Below the pieces are notes generated by a model that had not been told where the DNA came from, made no database searches, and was given only the letters and a program-made list of their open reading frames with translations. Made by a program: the position numbers and the translations under genes. Below, one piece after another: positions 41,130 through 50,073 of a stretch of DNA of 64,000 bases. Position 1 is the first letter of the stretch. The number at the start of each line of letters is the position of its first letter. Location of the stretch: assembly GCF_003047265.1 (NCBI RefSeq), contig NZ_PZYY01000008.1:1-64000 (forward strand), in the 5' to 3' direction. The stretch comes from Nocardioides terrigena (GTDB taxonomy: Bacteria > Actinomycetota > Actinomycetes > Propionibacteriales > Nocardioidaceae).

Positions 41130-42248
41130 ATGGACGAGCTGGTGGCCTCCGCCGTCGCCCACTGGGGTCCGCGGTTCACGACCAACGGCGTCACCACGGC
41201 CGACTTCACCCGGATCACCGCGGGCATCGAGCGTTGGGACGACTGGTGCAGCACGTGGACGGCCGAGGGCTCGGCGCACGAGGCGCTCGGCCGGGCCGCC
41301 CTGGCCGAGGGGCGAACGCGGTCGGCCGGGGAGCACCTGGCCCGGGCCGCCGTCTACCACCATTTCGCCAAGTTCGTCTTCGTCACCGACCCCGACCAGA
41401 TGCGCGCCGCGCACGAGCGCGCGGTCGCCTGCCTCACCGACGCGCTGCCGCACCTCGACCCGCCGGGTCACCGGCTCGAGATCCCCTTCGAGGGGTCGCG
41501 GCTCGTCGCGGTGGTGCGTACGCCGTACGGCGCGGGCCCGTACCCGGTCGTCCTGATGCTGCCCGGCCTCGACTCCACCAAGGAGGAGCTCGGCTCGACC
41601 GAGCAGACCTTCCTCGACCGGGGGATGGCCACGGTCACCCTCGACGGTCCCGGCCAGGGCGAGGCGGAGTACGACCTGCCGCTGCGCGGTGACTGGGCGC
41701 CGGTGGCTGAGGTGGTGTGGGAGGCGATCGGCACCCAGTCCGACCTCGACCGCACCCGGCTTGCGGTCTGGGGCGTCAGCCTCGGGGGCTACTACGCGCC
41801 GCGCGTCGCCGCCGCCCTCGGCGACCGGGTCAGCGCCTGCGTCTCGCTGGCGGGACCCTTCAACTTCGGTGAGTACTGGTCCGGCCTGCCGCAGCTCACC
41901 CGCGACACGCTCCGGCACCGCTCCGGCGCGACCGACGACGAGCAGGCGCGTGAGCGCGCTCTCGAGCTCGACCTGTCCCAGGTGGCGTCCGACCTGGTCG
42001 CGCCGCTGCTCATCGTCTTCGGCCGGCAGGACCGGCTGATCCCGTGGGAGAACGCGGTCCGGATGCGCGACGCCGTCGCCGGCCCCGCCACGCTGCTGAT
42101 GCTCGAGGACGGCAACCACGGTTGCGCCAACGTCTCGCCGCAGCACCGCCCGATCACCGCCGACTGGCTGGCCGGTCGGTTGCTGGGCGGTCCCGAACCC
42201 CTCCTCACCACCACCGCTGACTCGACCGCTGACCTGAAGGCAGGCTGA
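41130..42248 (+). CDS. Alpha/beta hydrolase resembling 2,6-dihydropseudooxynicotine (C-C bond) hydrolase
   Basis: This cytosolic hydrolase (372 aa) has an N-terminal helical cap-like domain of about 120 aa before the core. The catalytic set is Ser217 in GVSLGGYY, Asp301 in FGRQDRLIP and His330 in EDGNHGC, with Glu248 in FNFGEYW. From memory, Arthrobacter 2,6-dihydropseudooxynicotine hydrolase uses residues at almost the same numbers, and the domain layout agrees. It may therefore cleave a C-C bond beta to a ketone. GGGAGGTGACG precedes the ATG. First gene of the rightward arm of the LacI cluster. Confidence 0.72.
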   Translation: MDELVASAVAHWGPRFTTNGVTTADFTRITAGIERWDDWCSTWTAEGSAHEALGRAALAEGRTRSAGEHLARAAVYHHFAKFVFVTDPDQMRAAHERAVACLTDALPHLDPPGHRLEIPFEGSRLVAVVRTPYGAGPYPVVLMLPGLDSTKEELGSTEQTFLDRGMATVTLDGPGQGEAEYDLPLRGDWAPVAEVVWEAIGTQSDLDRTRLAVWGVSLGGYYAPRVAAALGDRVSACVSLAGPFNFGEYWSGLPQLTRDTLRHRSGATDDEQARERALELDLSQVASDLVAPLLIVFGRQDRLIPWENAVRMRDAVAGPATLLMLEDGNHGCANVSPQHRPITADWLAGRLLGGPEPLLTTTADSTADLKAG

Positions 42249-42251
42249 CTG

Positions 42252-43214
42252 ATGAACACCACCGACGCTCACACGCCCGGATCCCTGCGGGTCGGCTGGA
42301 TCGGTGCCGGCCGGATGGGTGCCGCGATGGCCTCGCGGCTGGCCAGGGCAGGGGAGGACGTCACCGTCTGGAACCGCACCCGGGCCAAGGCCGAGGCGCT
42401 GACCGGGGTCGGCTGCAAGGTCGCCGACACGATCGCCGACCTGCGCGGGCACGACGTGGTCTTCACGATGGTCTCGACGCCGGCCGACCTCGAGCAGGTC
42501 CTCACCGGCCCGGACGGCCTGCTGGCCGACCCGGACCACGTGCCCGGCTGCGTCGTCGACTGCTCGACGGTCTCCACCGAGTCCTCGGCCGCCATGCGGG
42601 CGGCCTGCGACGAGCGCGGCGTCGCCTTCCTCGCCTCCCCGGTGAGCGGCAACGGCAAGGTCGTCCGGGCCGGTGGCCTGAGCCTGGTGGTGTCGGGCCC
42701 CGAGGAGACCTACCGGCACGTCGAGCCGCTGCTCGACCACCTCGGCAAGGGCGCGACGTACGTCGGGGAGGGCGAGCTGGCCCGGCTGGCGAAGATCTGC
42801 CACAACGTCATGCTCGGCGTGGTCACCCAGAACCTCGCCGAGATCACCGTGCTCGCCGAGAAGGGCGGGATGTCGCGGGCGGCGTTCCTGGAGTTCCTCA
42901 ACAAGTCGGTGATGGGGTCGGTCTTCACGACCTACAAGAGCCCGGCCTTCGTGCACCTCGACTACACGCCGACCTTCACCCCGATCCTGCTGCGCAAGGA
43001 CTTCGACCTCGGCTTCGCCGCCGCCCACGAGCTCGACGTACCGATGCCGGTCGCGGCCGCCGCGGCCGCCGCCGTGCAGGGCACGGTCAGCGGGGGTCGG
43101 GTCGAGGAGGACTTCGCGATCCTGCTCGACCAGCAGGCCATGCTCTCCGGGCTCACGCTCTCGCCGGAGGACACCCCGGTGGACGACGGCCTGTCCGCAG
43201 CCGACGAGGCATGA
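42252..43214 (+). CDS. NAD(P)-dependent 3-hydroxyacid dehydrogenase (HIBADH/6PGDH family)
   Basis: This dehydrogenase (320 aa) has a Rossmann motif GWIGAGRMGAAMASRLARAG with VWNRT (an Arg after the second strand suits NADP). The substrate signature CSTVSTESS and the catalytic Lys region LAKICHNVMLG lie in the expected order. The family oxidises 3-hydroxyisobutyrate, tartronate semialdehyde or related 3-hydroxyacids. It follows the hydrolase by 3 bp and overlaps the M24 gene (ATGA), so it belongs to the cluster's pathway, either oxidising the released fragment or reducing a semialdehyde. Confidence 0.8.
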   Translation: MNTTDAHTPGSLRVGWIGAGRMGAAMASRLARAGEDVTVWNRTRAKAEALTGVGCKVADTIADLRGHDVVFTMVSTPADLEQVLTGPDGLLADPDHVPGCVVDCSTVSTESSAAMRAACDERGVAFLASPVSGNGKVVRAGGLSLVVSGPEETYRHVEPLLDHLGKGATYVGEGELARLAKICHNVMLGVVTQNLAEITVLAEKGGMSRAAFLEFLNKSVMGSVFTTYKSPAFVHLDYTPTFTPILLRKDFDLGFAAAHELDVPMPVAAAAAAAVQGTVSGGRVEEDFAILLDQQAMLSGLTLSPEDTPVDDGLSAADEA

Positions 43215-44464
43215 GCATGAGCACGGCGGGCCGCCCCCTCGCGGCGCCGGGGCACATGGGGGTCGACTACGAGGAGCGGGTCGACTTCGACCGGCTGCGC
43301 CGCTACCGCATCGCCCGGGCCAAGGAGGCCCTCGGCTCCAGCGAGTGCGGGTCGTTCCTGCTGTTCGACTTCTACAACATCCGCTACACGACCCAGACCT
43401 GGATCGGCGGTGCGCTCGGCGACAAGATGATCCGCTACGCGCTGCTGGCCCGCGACAAGGACCCGGTCCTGTGGGACTTCGGGTCGGCGGTCAAGCACCA
43501 CAAGATCTACTCCCAGTGGGTGCCGGAGGAGAACTACCGCGCAGGCTTCCTCGGCTTCCGCGGCGCGGTCGCGCCGTCGGTGGGCCTGATGGTCGACGCC
43601 GTCGCGGAGATCAAGTCGCTGCTGACCGAGGCCGGGGTGGCCGACATGCCGGTCGGGATGGACATCGTGGAGCCGCCGTTCCTCTTCGAGATGCAGCGCC
43701 AGGGCCTCACCGTCGTCGACGCCCAGCAGCTGATGCTCGACGCGCGCTGCATCAAGAGCGGCGACGAGATCATGCTGCTCAACCAGGCCGCCGCGATGGT
43801 CGACGGCGTCTACCAGGACATCACCGAGGCGCTCAAGCCCGGCGTCCGCGAGAACGAGATCGTGGCGCTGGCCAACAAGCGGCTCTACGAGATGGGCTCC
43901 GACCAGGTCGAGGCCGTCAACGCCATCTCCGGCGAGCGCTGCAACCCGCACCCGCACAACTTCACGGACCGCCTGATCCGCCCGGGTGACCAGGCCTTCT
44001 TCGACATCATCCACTCCTTCAACGGCTACCGGACCTGCTACTACCGCACCTTCGCGGTGGGCAGCTCGACCCCGGCGCAGCGTGACGCCTACACCCAGGC
44101 GCGGGAGTGGATGGACCGCGGGATCGACGGGATCAAGGCCGGCGTCGGCACCGACGAGGTGGCCGCGCTGCTGCCGAAGGCCGAGGAGTTCGGCTTCGGC
44201 AGCGAGATGGAGGCCTTCGGCCTGCAGTTCGCCCACGGCCTGGGCCTCGGCCTGCACGAGCGGCCGATCATCTCGCGGCTCAACTCGATGAAGGAGCCGG
44301 TCGAGCTCAAGGTCGGCATGGTCTTCGCCCTCGAGACCTACTGCCCGGCCACCGACGGCCTCTCCGCCGCCCGGATCGAGGAGGAGATCGTCATCACCGA
44401 GGACGGTCCTCGCATCCTCACGCTCTTCCCGGCGCAGGAGCTCTTCGTCACCAACCCCTACTGA
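43211..44464 (+). CDS. M24 (Xaa-Pro peptidase/creatinase-like) protein with one altered metal ligand
   Basis: This pita-bread-fold protein (417 aa) has an N-terminal domain (about 1-170) and a C-terminal M24 domain. Four of the five usual metal ligands are recognisable: Asp in AFFDIIHSF, His in HGLGLGLHERP, Glu in ALETYCP and Glu in RIEEEIVI. The second Asp (GY.SD.TRTF in peptidases) is replaced by Cys in GYRTCYYRTF. A non-peptidase reaction is likely, as for creatinase, ectoine hydrolase or DMSP lyase relatives. Third gene of the rightward arm, 20 bp before the aldehyde dehydrogenase gene. Confidence 0.72.
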   Translation: MSMSTAGRPLAAPGHMGVDYEERVDFDRLRRYRIARAKEALGSSECGSFLLFDFYNIRYTTQTWIGGALGDKMIRYALLARDKDPVLWDFGSAVKHHKIYSQWVPEENYRAGFLGFRGAVAPSVGLMVDAVAEIKSLLTEAGVADMPVGMDIVEPPFLFEMQRQGLTVVDAQQLMLDARCIKSGDEIMLLNQAAAMVDGVYQDITEALKPGVRENEIVALANKRLYEMGSDQVEAVNAISGERCNPHPHNFTDRLIRPGDQAFFDIIHSFNGYRTCYYRTFAVGSSTPAQRDAYTQAREWMDRGIDGIKAGVGTDEVAALLPKAEEFGFGSEMEAFGLQFAHGLGLGLHERPIISRLNSMKEPVELKVGMVFALETYCPATDGLSAARIEEEIVITEDGPRILTLFPAQELFVTNPY

Positions 44465-44484
44465 CCCACTGAAAGGCCCGACCC

Positions 44485-45945
44485 GTGGCTGACTTCTCGC
44501 TCTCCTCCGTCGCCGACCTGCCGCTCGACCTGTGGGTGGGCGGCGTCGAGCGCGCCGCCTCCGACGGCGGTCGCTTCGACGTGCTCGACCCGGCGACCGG
44601 CCAGGTCATCACCTCGGTGGCCAACGGCACGGTCGAGGACGCAATGGCGTGCGTCGACGCGGCGGACGCCGCTGCGGCGTCGTGGGCGGCGACGGCACCG
44701 CGCGAGCGGGCCGAGATCCTGCGCAAGGCCTTCGAGCTGATGACCGAGCGGTCCGACGAGATCGCCCACCTGATCTCCCTGGAGAACGGCAAGGCCCTGC
44801 CCGACGCGCGCGGCGAGACGGCGTACGCCGCGGAGTTCTTCCGCTGGTACGCCGAGGAGGCCGTGCGCGCCTCGGGCACGGTGATGACCGCACCGTCCGG
44901 CGCCAACCGCATCCTCGTGCTGCAGCAGCCGGTCGGCATCGCGGTGCTGGTGACGCCGTGGAACTTCCCCGCCGCGATGGCCACTCGCAAGATCGGCCCG
45001 GCCCTGGCCGCCGGCTGCACGGTGATCCTCAAGCCCGCCTCCGACACGCCGCTGACGGCGCTGCTGATGGCGAAGATCCTGTCCGACGCGGGCGTCCCCG
45101 AGGGCGTGGTGTCGGTGCTGCCGGCGCGGCGCTCCGGCGCCGTGGTCTCGGCGATGGTGCACGACCCCCGGGTCCGCAAGCTGTCCTTCACCGGCTCCAC
45201 CGAGGTGGGCCGGGTGCTGCTCAAGGAAGCGGCCGACCAGGTCGTCAACTGCTCGATGGAGCTGGGCGGCAACGCGCCGTTCCTCGTCTTCGAGGACGCC
45301 GACATGGACGCCGCGATCGATGGCGCGATGATCGCCAAGATGCGCAACGCCGGCGAGGCGTGCACGGCGGCCAACCGCTTCTACGTCCACGCCGACGTGG
45401 CCGAGGACTTCAGTCGCCGGCTGGCCGAGCGTATGAAGGCGCTGACCGTCGGCCCCGGCACCCACGACGACACCCAGGTCGGCCCACTGGTCAACGAGGA
45501 GTCGGCCGCCAAGGTCGACGAGCTGGTCAGGGGCGCGGTCTCGGCCGGTGCCCGGGTCGTGCTCGGCGGCGACCGTCCGGATCGCGAGGGCTTCTACTAC
45601 TCACCGACCGTGCTTATCGACGTGCCCCGCGGTGCGGACATCCTGGGCGAGGAGATCTTCGGCCCCGTCGCCCCGGTCCTGACCTTCACCGACGAGGACG
45701 ACGCCATCGCGATGGCCAACGACACCGAGTACGGCCTGGTCTCCTACGTCTACACCCAGGACCTCGCCCGCGGCCTGCGCGTCAGCGAGCGGCTCGACGC
45801 CGGCATGGTCGGCCTCAACCGCGGACTCGTGTCCGACCCGGCCGCACCCTTCGGCGGCACGAAGCAGTCGGGCATCGGGCGTGAGGGTGGGCACGAGGGG
45901 ATGCTGGACTACATGGAGAGCAAGTACGTCGCTGTGTCCTGGTGA
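44485..45945 (+). CDS. Aldehyde dehydrogenase, succinate-semialdehyde dehydrogenase-like
   Basis: This NAD(P)+ enzyme (486 aa) carries the ALDH hallmarks: VTPWNFPAAM, KPASDTPLTAL, FTGSTEVGR, catalytic Glu in MELGGNAPFLVF and catalytic Cys in NAGEACTAANR. Overall similarity is to GabD-type succinate-semialdehyde dehydrogenases. GTG 44485 follows a GAAAGG ribosome-binding site. As the last gene of the LacI cluster's rightward arm it probably oxidises the aldehyde produced by the preceding enzymes to an acid that enters the TCA cycle. Confidence 0.85.
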   Translation: MADFSLSSVADLPLDLWVGGVERAASDGGRFDVLDPATGQVITSVANGTVEDAMACVDAADAAAASWAATAPRERAEILRKAFELMTERSDEIAHLISLENGKALPDARGETAYAAEFFRWYAEEAVRASGTVMTAPSGANRILVLQQPVGIAVLVTPWNFPAAMATRKIGPALAAGCTVILKPASDTPLTALLMAKILSDAGVPEGVVSVLPARRSGAVVSAMVHDPRVRKLSFTGSTEVGRVLLKEAADQVVNCSMELGGNAPFLVFEDADMDAAIDGAMIAKMRNAGEACTAANRFYVHADVAEDFSRRLAERMKALTVGPGTHDDTQVGPLVNEESAAKVDELVRGAVSAGARVVLGGDRPDREGFYYSPTVLIDVPRGADILGEEIFGPVAPVLTFTDEDDAIAMANDTEYGLVSYVYTQDLARGLRVSERLDAGMVGLNRGLVSDPAAPFGGTKQSGIGREGGHEGMLDYMESKYVAVSW

Positions 45946-45963
45946 CAGGCACATCCCCTTCGC

Positions 45964-46824
45964 TCAGACACCGACCTTCCGGAAGAAGTCCACGCAGGAC
46001 TGGGCGACCTCCTGCCAGCCGGAGTCGATCGTGATCGAGTGCCCGCGGCCTGGGACCTCGACGAGCTCCGTCACGGAGTACTCGTTCTTGGCCTGCTTCT
46101 TGTAGGTCGCGCGAGCAATCGCGGGCGGGGCCTGGTGGTCCTCCTCCCCGACGAGGACGAGCATCGGACCGCGGTCCTCACCCTTCTTCTCTGCCTTGAC
46201 CTCGCTCCCGGGATTCACGTTGGCGAAGGCAGCCTGGAAGAGCGGGACTCCTGAGCCGGCGACGTGGAACTGGTCGTAGAGCTCCTTTGCCTCCTGCTCG
46301 CTGACCGAGCTCGCGAAGCCGAACCGGAACTGGTCGTACGTCAACGTGATGGCGCGGCCACGGTTGGCCGGGTTCGCCAGCACCGGGGCCGCCGCCTTCA
46401 GCGCGTTCACGGGGAGGGGGAGGACCCCGCGCGAGGGGGCCGGCGAGATGGCGCAGGTCGCCGCCGCCAGTCCTCTCCCAGCCAGGATCTGCACCAGCAC
46501 TCCACCGAACGAGTGGCCGATGATCGCCGGCTTCTTGTCGAGCTTCTCGATGATCGCCTGCTGGTACGCCGCGACGTCGCCGACGCTCTTGCCAGCGAAG
46601 ACATCAGGACGGGAGCGTGCGTCCTCGACGCTCTCCGGGTCGTCGGGCCAGCCGGGTGTCACAGCCACGTATCCGGCTTCCTCGAAGAACGCCGCCCACC
46701 GGTCCCAGCTCGAGTCGAGGAGCCACAGTCCGTGGACGAAGACGACCGGTTGCTTGTTCGATCCGTTGGCTCGCTCCACCTCGGCGAGCTCGGCTGGTGT
46801 CGGAGTCATGGTGCTGTCGGACAT
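45964..46824 (-). CDS. Alpha/beta hydrolase
   Basis: This cytosolic protein (286 aa) has the alpha/beta-hydrolase triad: nucleophile Ser in GHSFGGVLVQ, Asp in GEEDHQAPP and His in PGRGHSITID. The oxyanion strand is VVFVHGLWLLDSSWDRW. No signal peptide is visible. ATG 46824 was chosen. A second in-frame ATG lies at 46809. It is divergent from an AraC regulator, its probable controller. Codon use here is slightly less GC-extreme than in the genes to the left, hinting at an accessory region. The substrate is unknown. Confidence 0.75.
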   Translation of the reverse strand: MSDSTMTPTPAELAEVERANGSNKQPVVFVHGLWLLDSSWDRWAAFFEEAGYVAVTPGWPDDPESVEDARSRPDVFAGKSVGDVAAYQQAIIEKLDKKPAIIGHSFGGVLVQILAGRGLAAATCAISPAPSRGVLPLPVNALKAAAPVLANPANRGRAITLTYDQFRFGFASSVSEQEAKELYDQFHVAGSGVPLFQAAFANVNPGSEVKAEKKGEDRGPMLVLVGEEDHQAPPAIARATYKKQAKNEYSVTELVEVPGRGHSITIDSGWQEVAQSCVDFFRKVGV

Positions 46825-46987
46825 GGGTGGCGCCTCTCTGTGGGAGTTCTCCTCAAGGTAGGTGTCGGTAGGAGATGCAGATGGCCCGCGCCTGCAGGGT
46901 CGTGTGCTGGTCCTGCACGATGGATGGGCACCGGACCCCCGGGGATCTAGGCTGCTGAGCCAGGAGCTCCAGCACCGGAGGTCGGCG

Positions 46988-47944
46988 ATGAGCATCGTTC
47001 TGAACTCCGACGACATGCCCGTCGTCGAGCGCGTGGACGCGATCCACGAAGCCATCTGCGCGGGCGTGCTGCCGGTCGAGATCCGTTGGGACCGTCCCGC
47101 CGACCAGATCGACCTGTGGTGCAGGTTGGCCACGGCAGGCCCCCTCAACTTCAACTCAGCACGATCGTCCGACAACTCGTTGTGGCGCACAGCCCGGCAG
47201 GCGAGATCGGACCATGAACCCATGGTGTTCGTGGCGGTGCAGGGTCGAGGCAGCTCGCGGATCACGCAGGGCGACCGCCAGACGGTTCTCCGCCCCGGAG
47301 ACGTGACGATCTACGAGACGACCCGGACGTACTCGATCACCAACCGGGGAGCCACAGAGCTGCACTACTTCCAGGTGCCGCGATCCGCGCTCGCGCTCCC
47401 ACCACGCACCCTCGGCCAGGTCCTCGGCACGCGCATCGGCTCCGACAACAACCCGCTGGCCGCAGTGGTTGCCCCCTTCTTGGCTTCCCTCGGCCGAGGC
47501 AACATCCTGGACAAGCCGCGAGCGGCGGAGCTGATGGTCACACCGGCCCTCGAGCTCATTCGGGCTCTCGTGGCAGCACACGTCGAGGACGACGACCTGG
47601 CCAGGGAGCCACTGGACCAATCACTCGCGCTACGAGTCCAGCGACACATCGCCGAGCACCTGGGCAGCCGCGACCTGAGCGCAGAGACCATCGCCGCCGC
47701 ACACCACGTCTCGGTGCGCCAGCTCTTCAAGGTCCTGGCGAGCGCCGACATCCGGTTGAGCGACACCATCCGCCGGCAAAGACTCGAGGCCTGCCGCCGC
47801 GAGCTGCGGGACGATCGGCGACAACACCTCGCCATCGCCACGATCAGCGCGCGCTGGGGCTTCGCCGATCCCTCACACTTCAGCCGGGTCTTCAGGGCGG
47901 AGTACGGGATGACGCCGCTCGAGTGGCGTACGGGTACCGGCTGA
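46988..47944 (+). CDS. AraC-family transcriptional regulator
   Basis: This regulator (318 aa) has an N-terminal cupin-like sensing domain (TVLRPGDVTIYETTRTYSI, about 80-150) and a C-terminal double helix-turn-helix (SAETIAAAHHVSVRQLFKVL and IATISARWGFADPSHFSRVF, about 230-315). ATG 46988 has an ideal ACCGGAGG ribosome-binding site. It is divergent from the alpha/beta hydrolase gene, which it probably regulates across the 163-bp spacer. Confidence 0.85.
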   Translation: MSIVLNSDDMPVVERVDAIHEAICAGVLPVEIRWDRPADQIDLWCRLATAGPLNFNSARSSDNSLWRTARQARSDHEPMVFVAVQGRGSSRITQGDRQTVLRPGDVTIYETTRTYSITNRGATELHYFQVPRSALALPPRTLGQVLGTRIGSDNNPLAAVVAPFLASLGRGNILDKPRAAELMVTPALELIRALVAAHVEDDDLAREPLDQSLALRVQRHIAEHLGSRDLSAETIAAAHHVSVRQLFKVLASADIRLSDTIRRQRLEACRRELRDDRRQHLAIATISARWGFADPSHFSRVFRAEYGMTPLEWRTGTG

Positions 47945-48567
47945 CGGATGGCGCTCAGCACGCTTCGATCACGAGGCTCTCCGCCGCCTGTCGGCTACCA
48001 ACGGTAGGTCTCACGCCGATCAACGGGCTTCAATCAAGACTTGCGGGCACGCACCGATCGGATGAGGTCCTGGTGCTGCGTGACGGGAGTGCAGTGGAGT
48101 GAGCTATACGCGAGCTCGCGAGGAGCCAGAGTCTCTCCGGCCTTGATCCGGGCGATCAACTCATCACCTTCTTGACGAGCGCCCGCATCTCGTTGTCTTT
48201 CCACCGGTTGATCTTCACCGTGGTGGTCGCATGCGCGTCCTTGCGTTGCTGTTCGGCCAAGCCGAAGGCGCATGGAGCGCTCGCATCGGGCACCCGCGGA
48301 GCCGGTCGTCGGTCGCGAAGGGCGGCCGCAAGGCCCGTCTGGTCGACCGGCGACCATATCCACGAAGGCCACTACGGGATCCACAAGAGCGAGCGGTGGA
48401 CCACGCCACCCAGTAACAGTGAACTACCGCTGTCTCGCAGTCCCGGTCCTCGCAACCAGATCGAGGTCCGGTGCATCACAGGAGGGCGGGTTCGTCTCCG
48501 ACGGCACCGACACCGACATGCTGCTGATTGACTTCAGGTAGGCAGCCTCACCTCAAGGACACCCGCC
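47945..48567 (-). pseudogene. 623-bp stretch with a decayed minus-strand gene remnant
   Basis: No intact gene is convincing. On the minus strand about 48300-48150 reads AFGLAEQQRKDAHATTT, then KINRWKDNEMRALVKKV and a stop. A second frame overlapping this stop continues DELIARIKAGETLAPREL to a stop at 48034. Together they look like the C-terminal part of one protein broken by a frameshift, or two tiny overlapping genes. No family is recognised. The part near 48392-48434 is a repeat also found after the next gene. Confidence 0.25.
48392..48434 (+). repeat. Direct repeat, left copy, flanking the RTX-like gene
   Basis: AGCGGT followed by GCCACCCAGTAACAGTGAAC and an ACCGCTGTC ending. It matches 50074-50116 in order and orientation with a few changes. 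Each copy is itself an imperfect inverted repeat (AGCGGT…ACCGCT). Confidence 0.6.
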
Positions 48568-50064
48568 ATGCGTCGTACGACAGCAGTCACCGCCCTCCTT
48601 CTCGGCACGACCCTCCTGGCACCCACTGGGTTCGCCACAGCAGCCGGCGAGACCTGCCGCGGCGAGGCCGCCACGATCGTGGGCACCGAGTACAACCTTC
48701 AAGGCACCGAGGGTCGCGACGTGATCGTCACCGGCGCCAGCGGCAACGTCTTGGCCGGCGGCGGCGACGACGTCATCTGCGCAACCGGTGCAGGCTCCAG
48801 CGGAAACACGCTCACGATCGATGCCGGGGCAGGCAACGATCTGGTGGACAGCACGGCCCTGGAGAACGGCTACTACCTCCACGCGATCCTCGGGGACGGC
48901 GCCGACACGTTCGTGGGTGGTTCGGAGGACGACCGCGTCACTGCCGGGGCAGCTGCTCCGAGACCCGCCGACCTCGAGCCCAGCGAGGTAGATCGCGACC
49001 AGATCGACACCGGCGAAGGCGCGGACAGTGTCACGTCCGGGGGACCGGGGTTGCCCAATGACGACGTGGTGCGAACCGGCGCTGGACACGACTACGTCCG
49101 GTGGTCCGGCACCATGGGCGCCGCAGGCGTGCTCGACGGCGGCGAAGGAGAGGACCGGCTGAACCTGCGGGTCTCGGGACAGACCGTCAGCATCGATCTT
49201 GCAGCGCAGACGCTCACTCGCGACGGGGTACGGGCGGCATCGTTCAGCTCGTTCGAAGCGCTGCTCAGGGTGTCTCCCGAGCCCGGTCTCGGCGCAGTCG
49301 CGGTCCTCGGCACGGATGACGATGACGTGGTCGAGATCGACCGGCCGGCGGTCGTGCGGGCCGACCTGGGCCGGGGCAACGACGCGCTAGGACTGGTCGG
49401 GACCGCGTCGGGCAGCCACTTCGATCTGGGGGCAGGAACCGACCGCGTCGATGTCCGGTCTGGAATCAGCGCACTCGACATCTTGTCCAGCGACGGTTCC
49501 GTCGATCTCGACCTGGCGCAGGGCCAGCTGGTCGTGAACGGCTCGCACACCGCATCGTTCGCCGACGTCGAAGATGCCGCCGTCCTCGCCTACGAGTCGA
49601 CAGTGATTGGCAACGACAAGGCCAACCGCTTCTTCGCTGCCGGCTGCTTCGCGACGATCAACGGCCGCGGAGGCAAGGACTTCATCACCCACAGCACCTT
49701 CGACCCCATGACGGAGATCGGCTACAGCTGCGAGCGCGGCGGGGCGACGCTGCGCGGCGGCTCGGGCAACGACAACCTGAGTGGCAAAAAGCTTCCTGAC
49801 CGCATCTACGGCGGCTCCGGCAACGACGACATCCGCACCAGCACCGCCATCGGGGGCGTCAACAAGGCCTGGGGCGGGCCGGGCAACGACAAACTCACTG
49901 GTGGGGGTGACAAGGACGTCCTGGCCGGCGGAGCCGGCGACGACCGTCTCGAGGGGTCCAAGCAGGCCGACGTCCTTCGTGGCGGCGCAGGCAAGGACCG
50001 CGGCCTCGGCGGACCGGGCCGTGACCGCTGCAAGACCGAGGTCGAGCGGAGCTGCGAGCGCTGA
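48568..50064 (+). CDS. Secreted RTX-like calcium-binding repeat protein 1
   Basis: This exported protein (498 aa) has a signal peptide (TTAVTALLLGTTLLAPTGF, cleavage near TAAG). Nonapeptide-like GGxGxDxL repeats occur near residues 55-115 and densely at 395-485 (GGSGNDNLSG, GGSGNDDIR, GGPGNDKLTG, GGAGDDRLEG). A degenerate middle section lies between. Two Cys near each end could form disulfides, and the chain ends with RDRCKTEVERSCER. Such repeats bind Ca2+ and fold outside the cell. No type I secretion genes are near, so the Sec route is likely. Ligand or substrate unknown. A paralogue lies at 62138-63637. Confidence 0.75.
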   Translation: MRRTTAVTALLLGTTLLAPTGFATAAGETCRGEAATIVGTEYNLQGTEGRDVIVTGASGNVLAGGGDDVICATGAGSSGNTLTIDAGAGNDLVDSTALENGYYLHAILGDGADTFVGGSEDDRVTAGAAAPRPADLEPSEVDRDQIDTGEGADSVTSGGPGLPNDDVVRTGAGHDYVRWSGTMGAAGVLDGGEGEDRLNLRVSGQTVSIDLAAQTLTRDGVRAASFSSFEALLRVSPEPGLGAVAVLGTDDDDVVEIDRPAVVRADLGRGNDALGLVGTASGSHFDLGAGTDRVDVRSGISALDILSSDGSVDLDLAQGQLVVNGSHTASFADVEDAAVLAYESTVIGNDKANRFFAAGCFATINGRGGKDFITHSTFDPMTEIGYSCERGGATLRGGSGNDNLSGKKLPDRIYGGSGNDDIRTSTAIGGVNKAWGGPGNDKLTGGGDKDVLAGGAGDDRLEGSKQADVLRGGAGKDRGLGGPGRDRCKTEVERSCER

Positions 50065-50073
50065 GCACCGGAT

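Noticed and set aside
38817..43028. A 1403-codon open frame on the minus strand
   Set aside because: Only its last 394 codons (the MFS transporter) look like protein. The rest is the mirror image of the hydrolase and dehydrogenase genes, a common artefact of high GC content.
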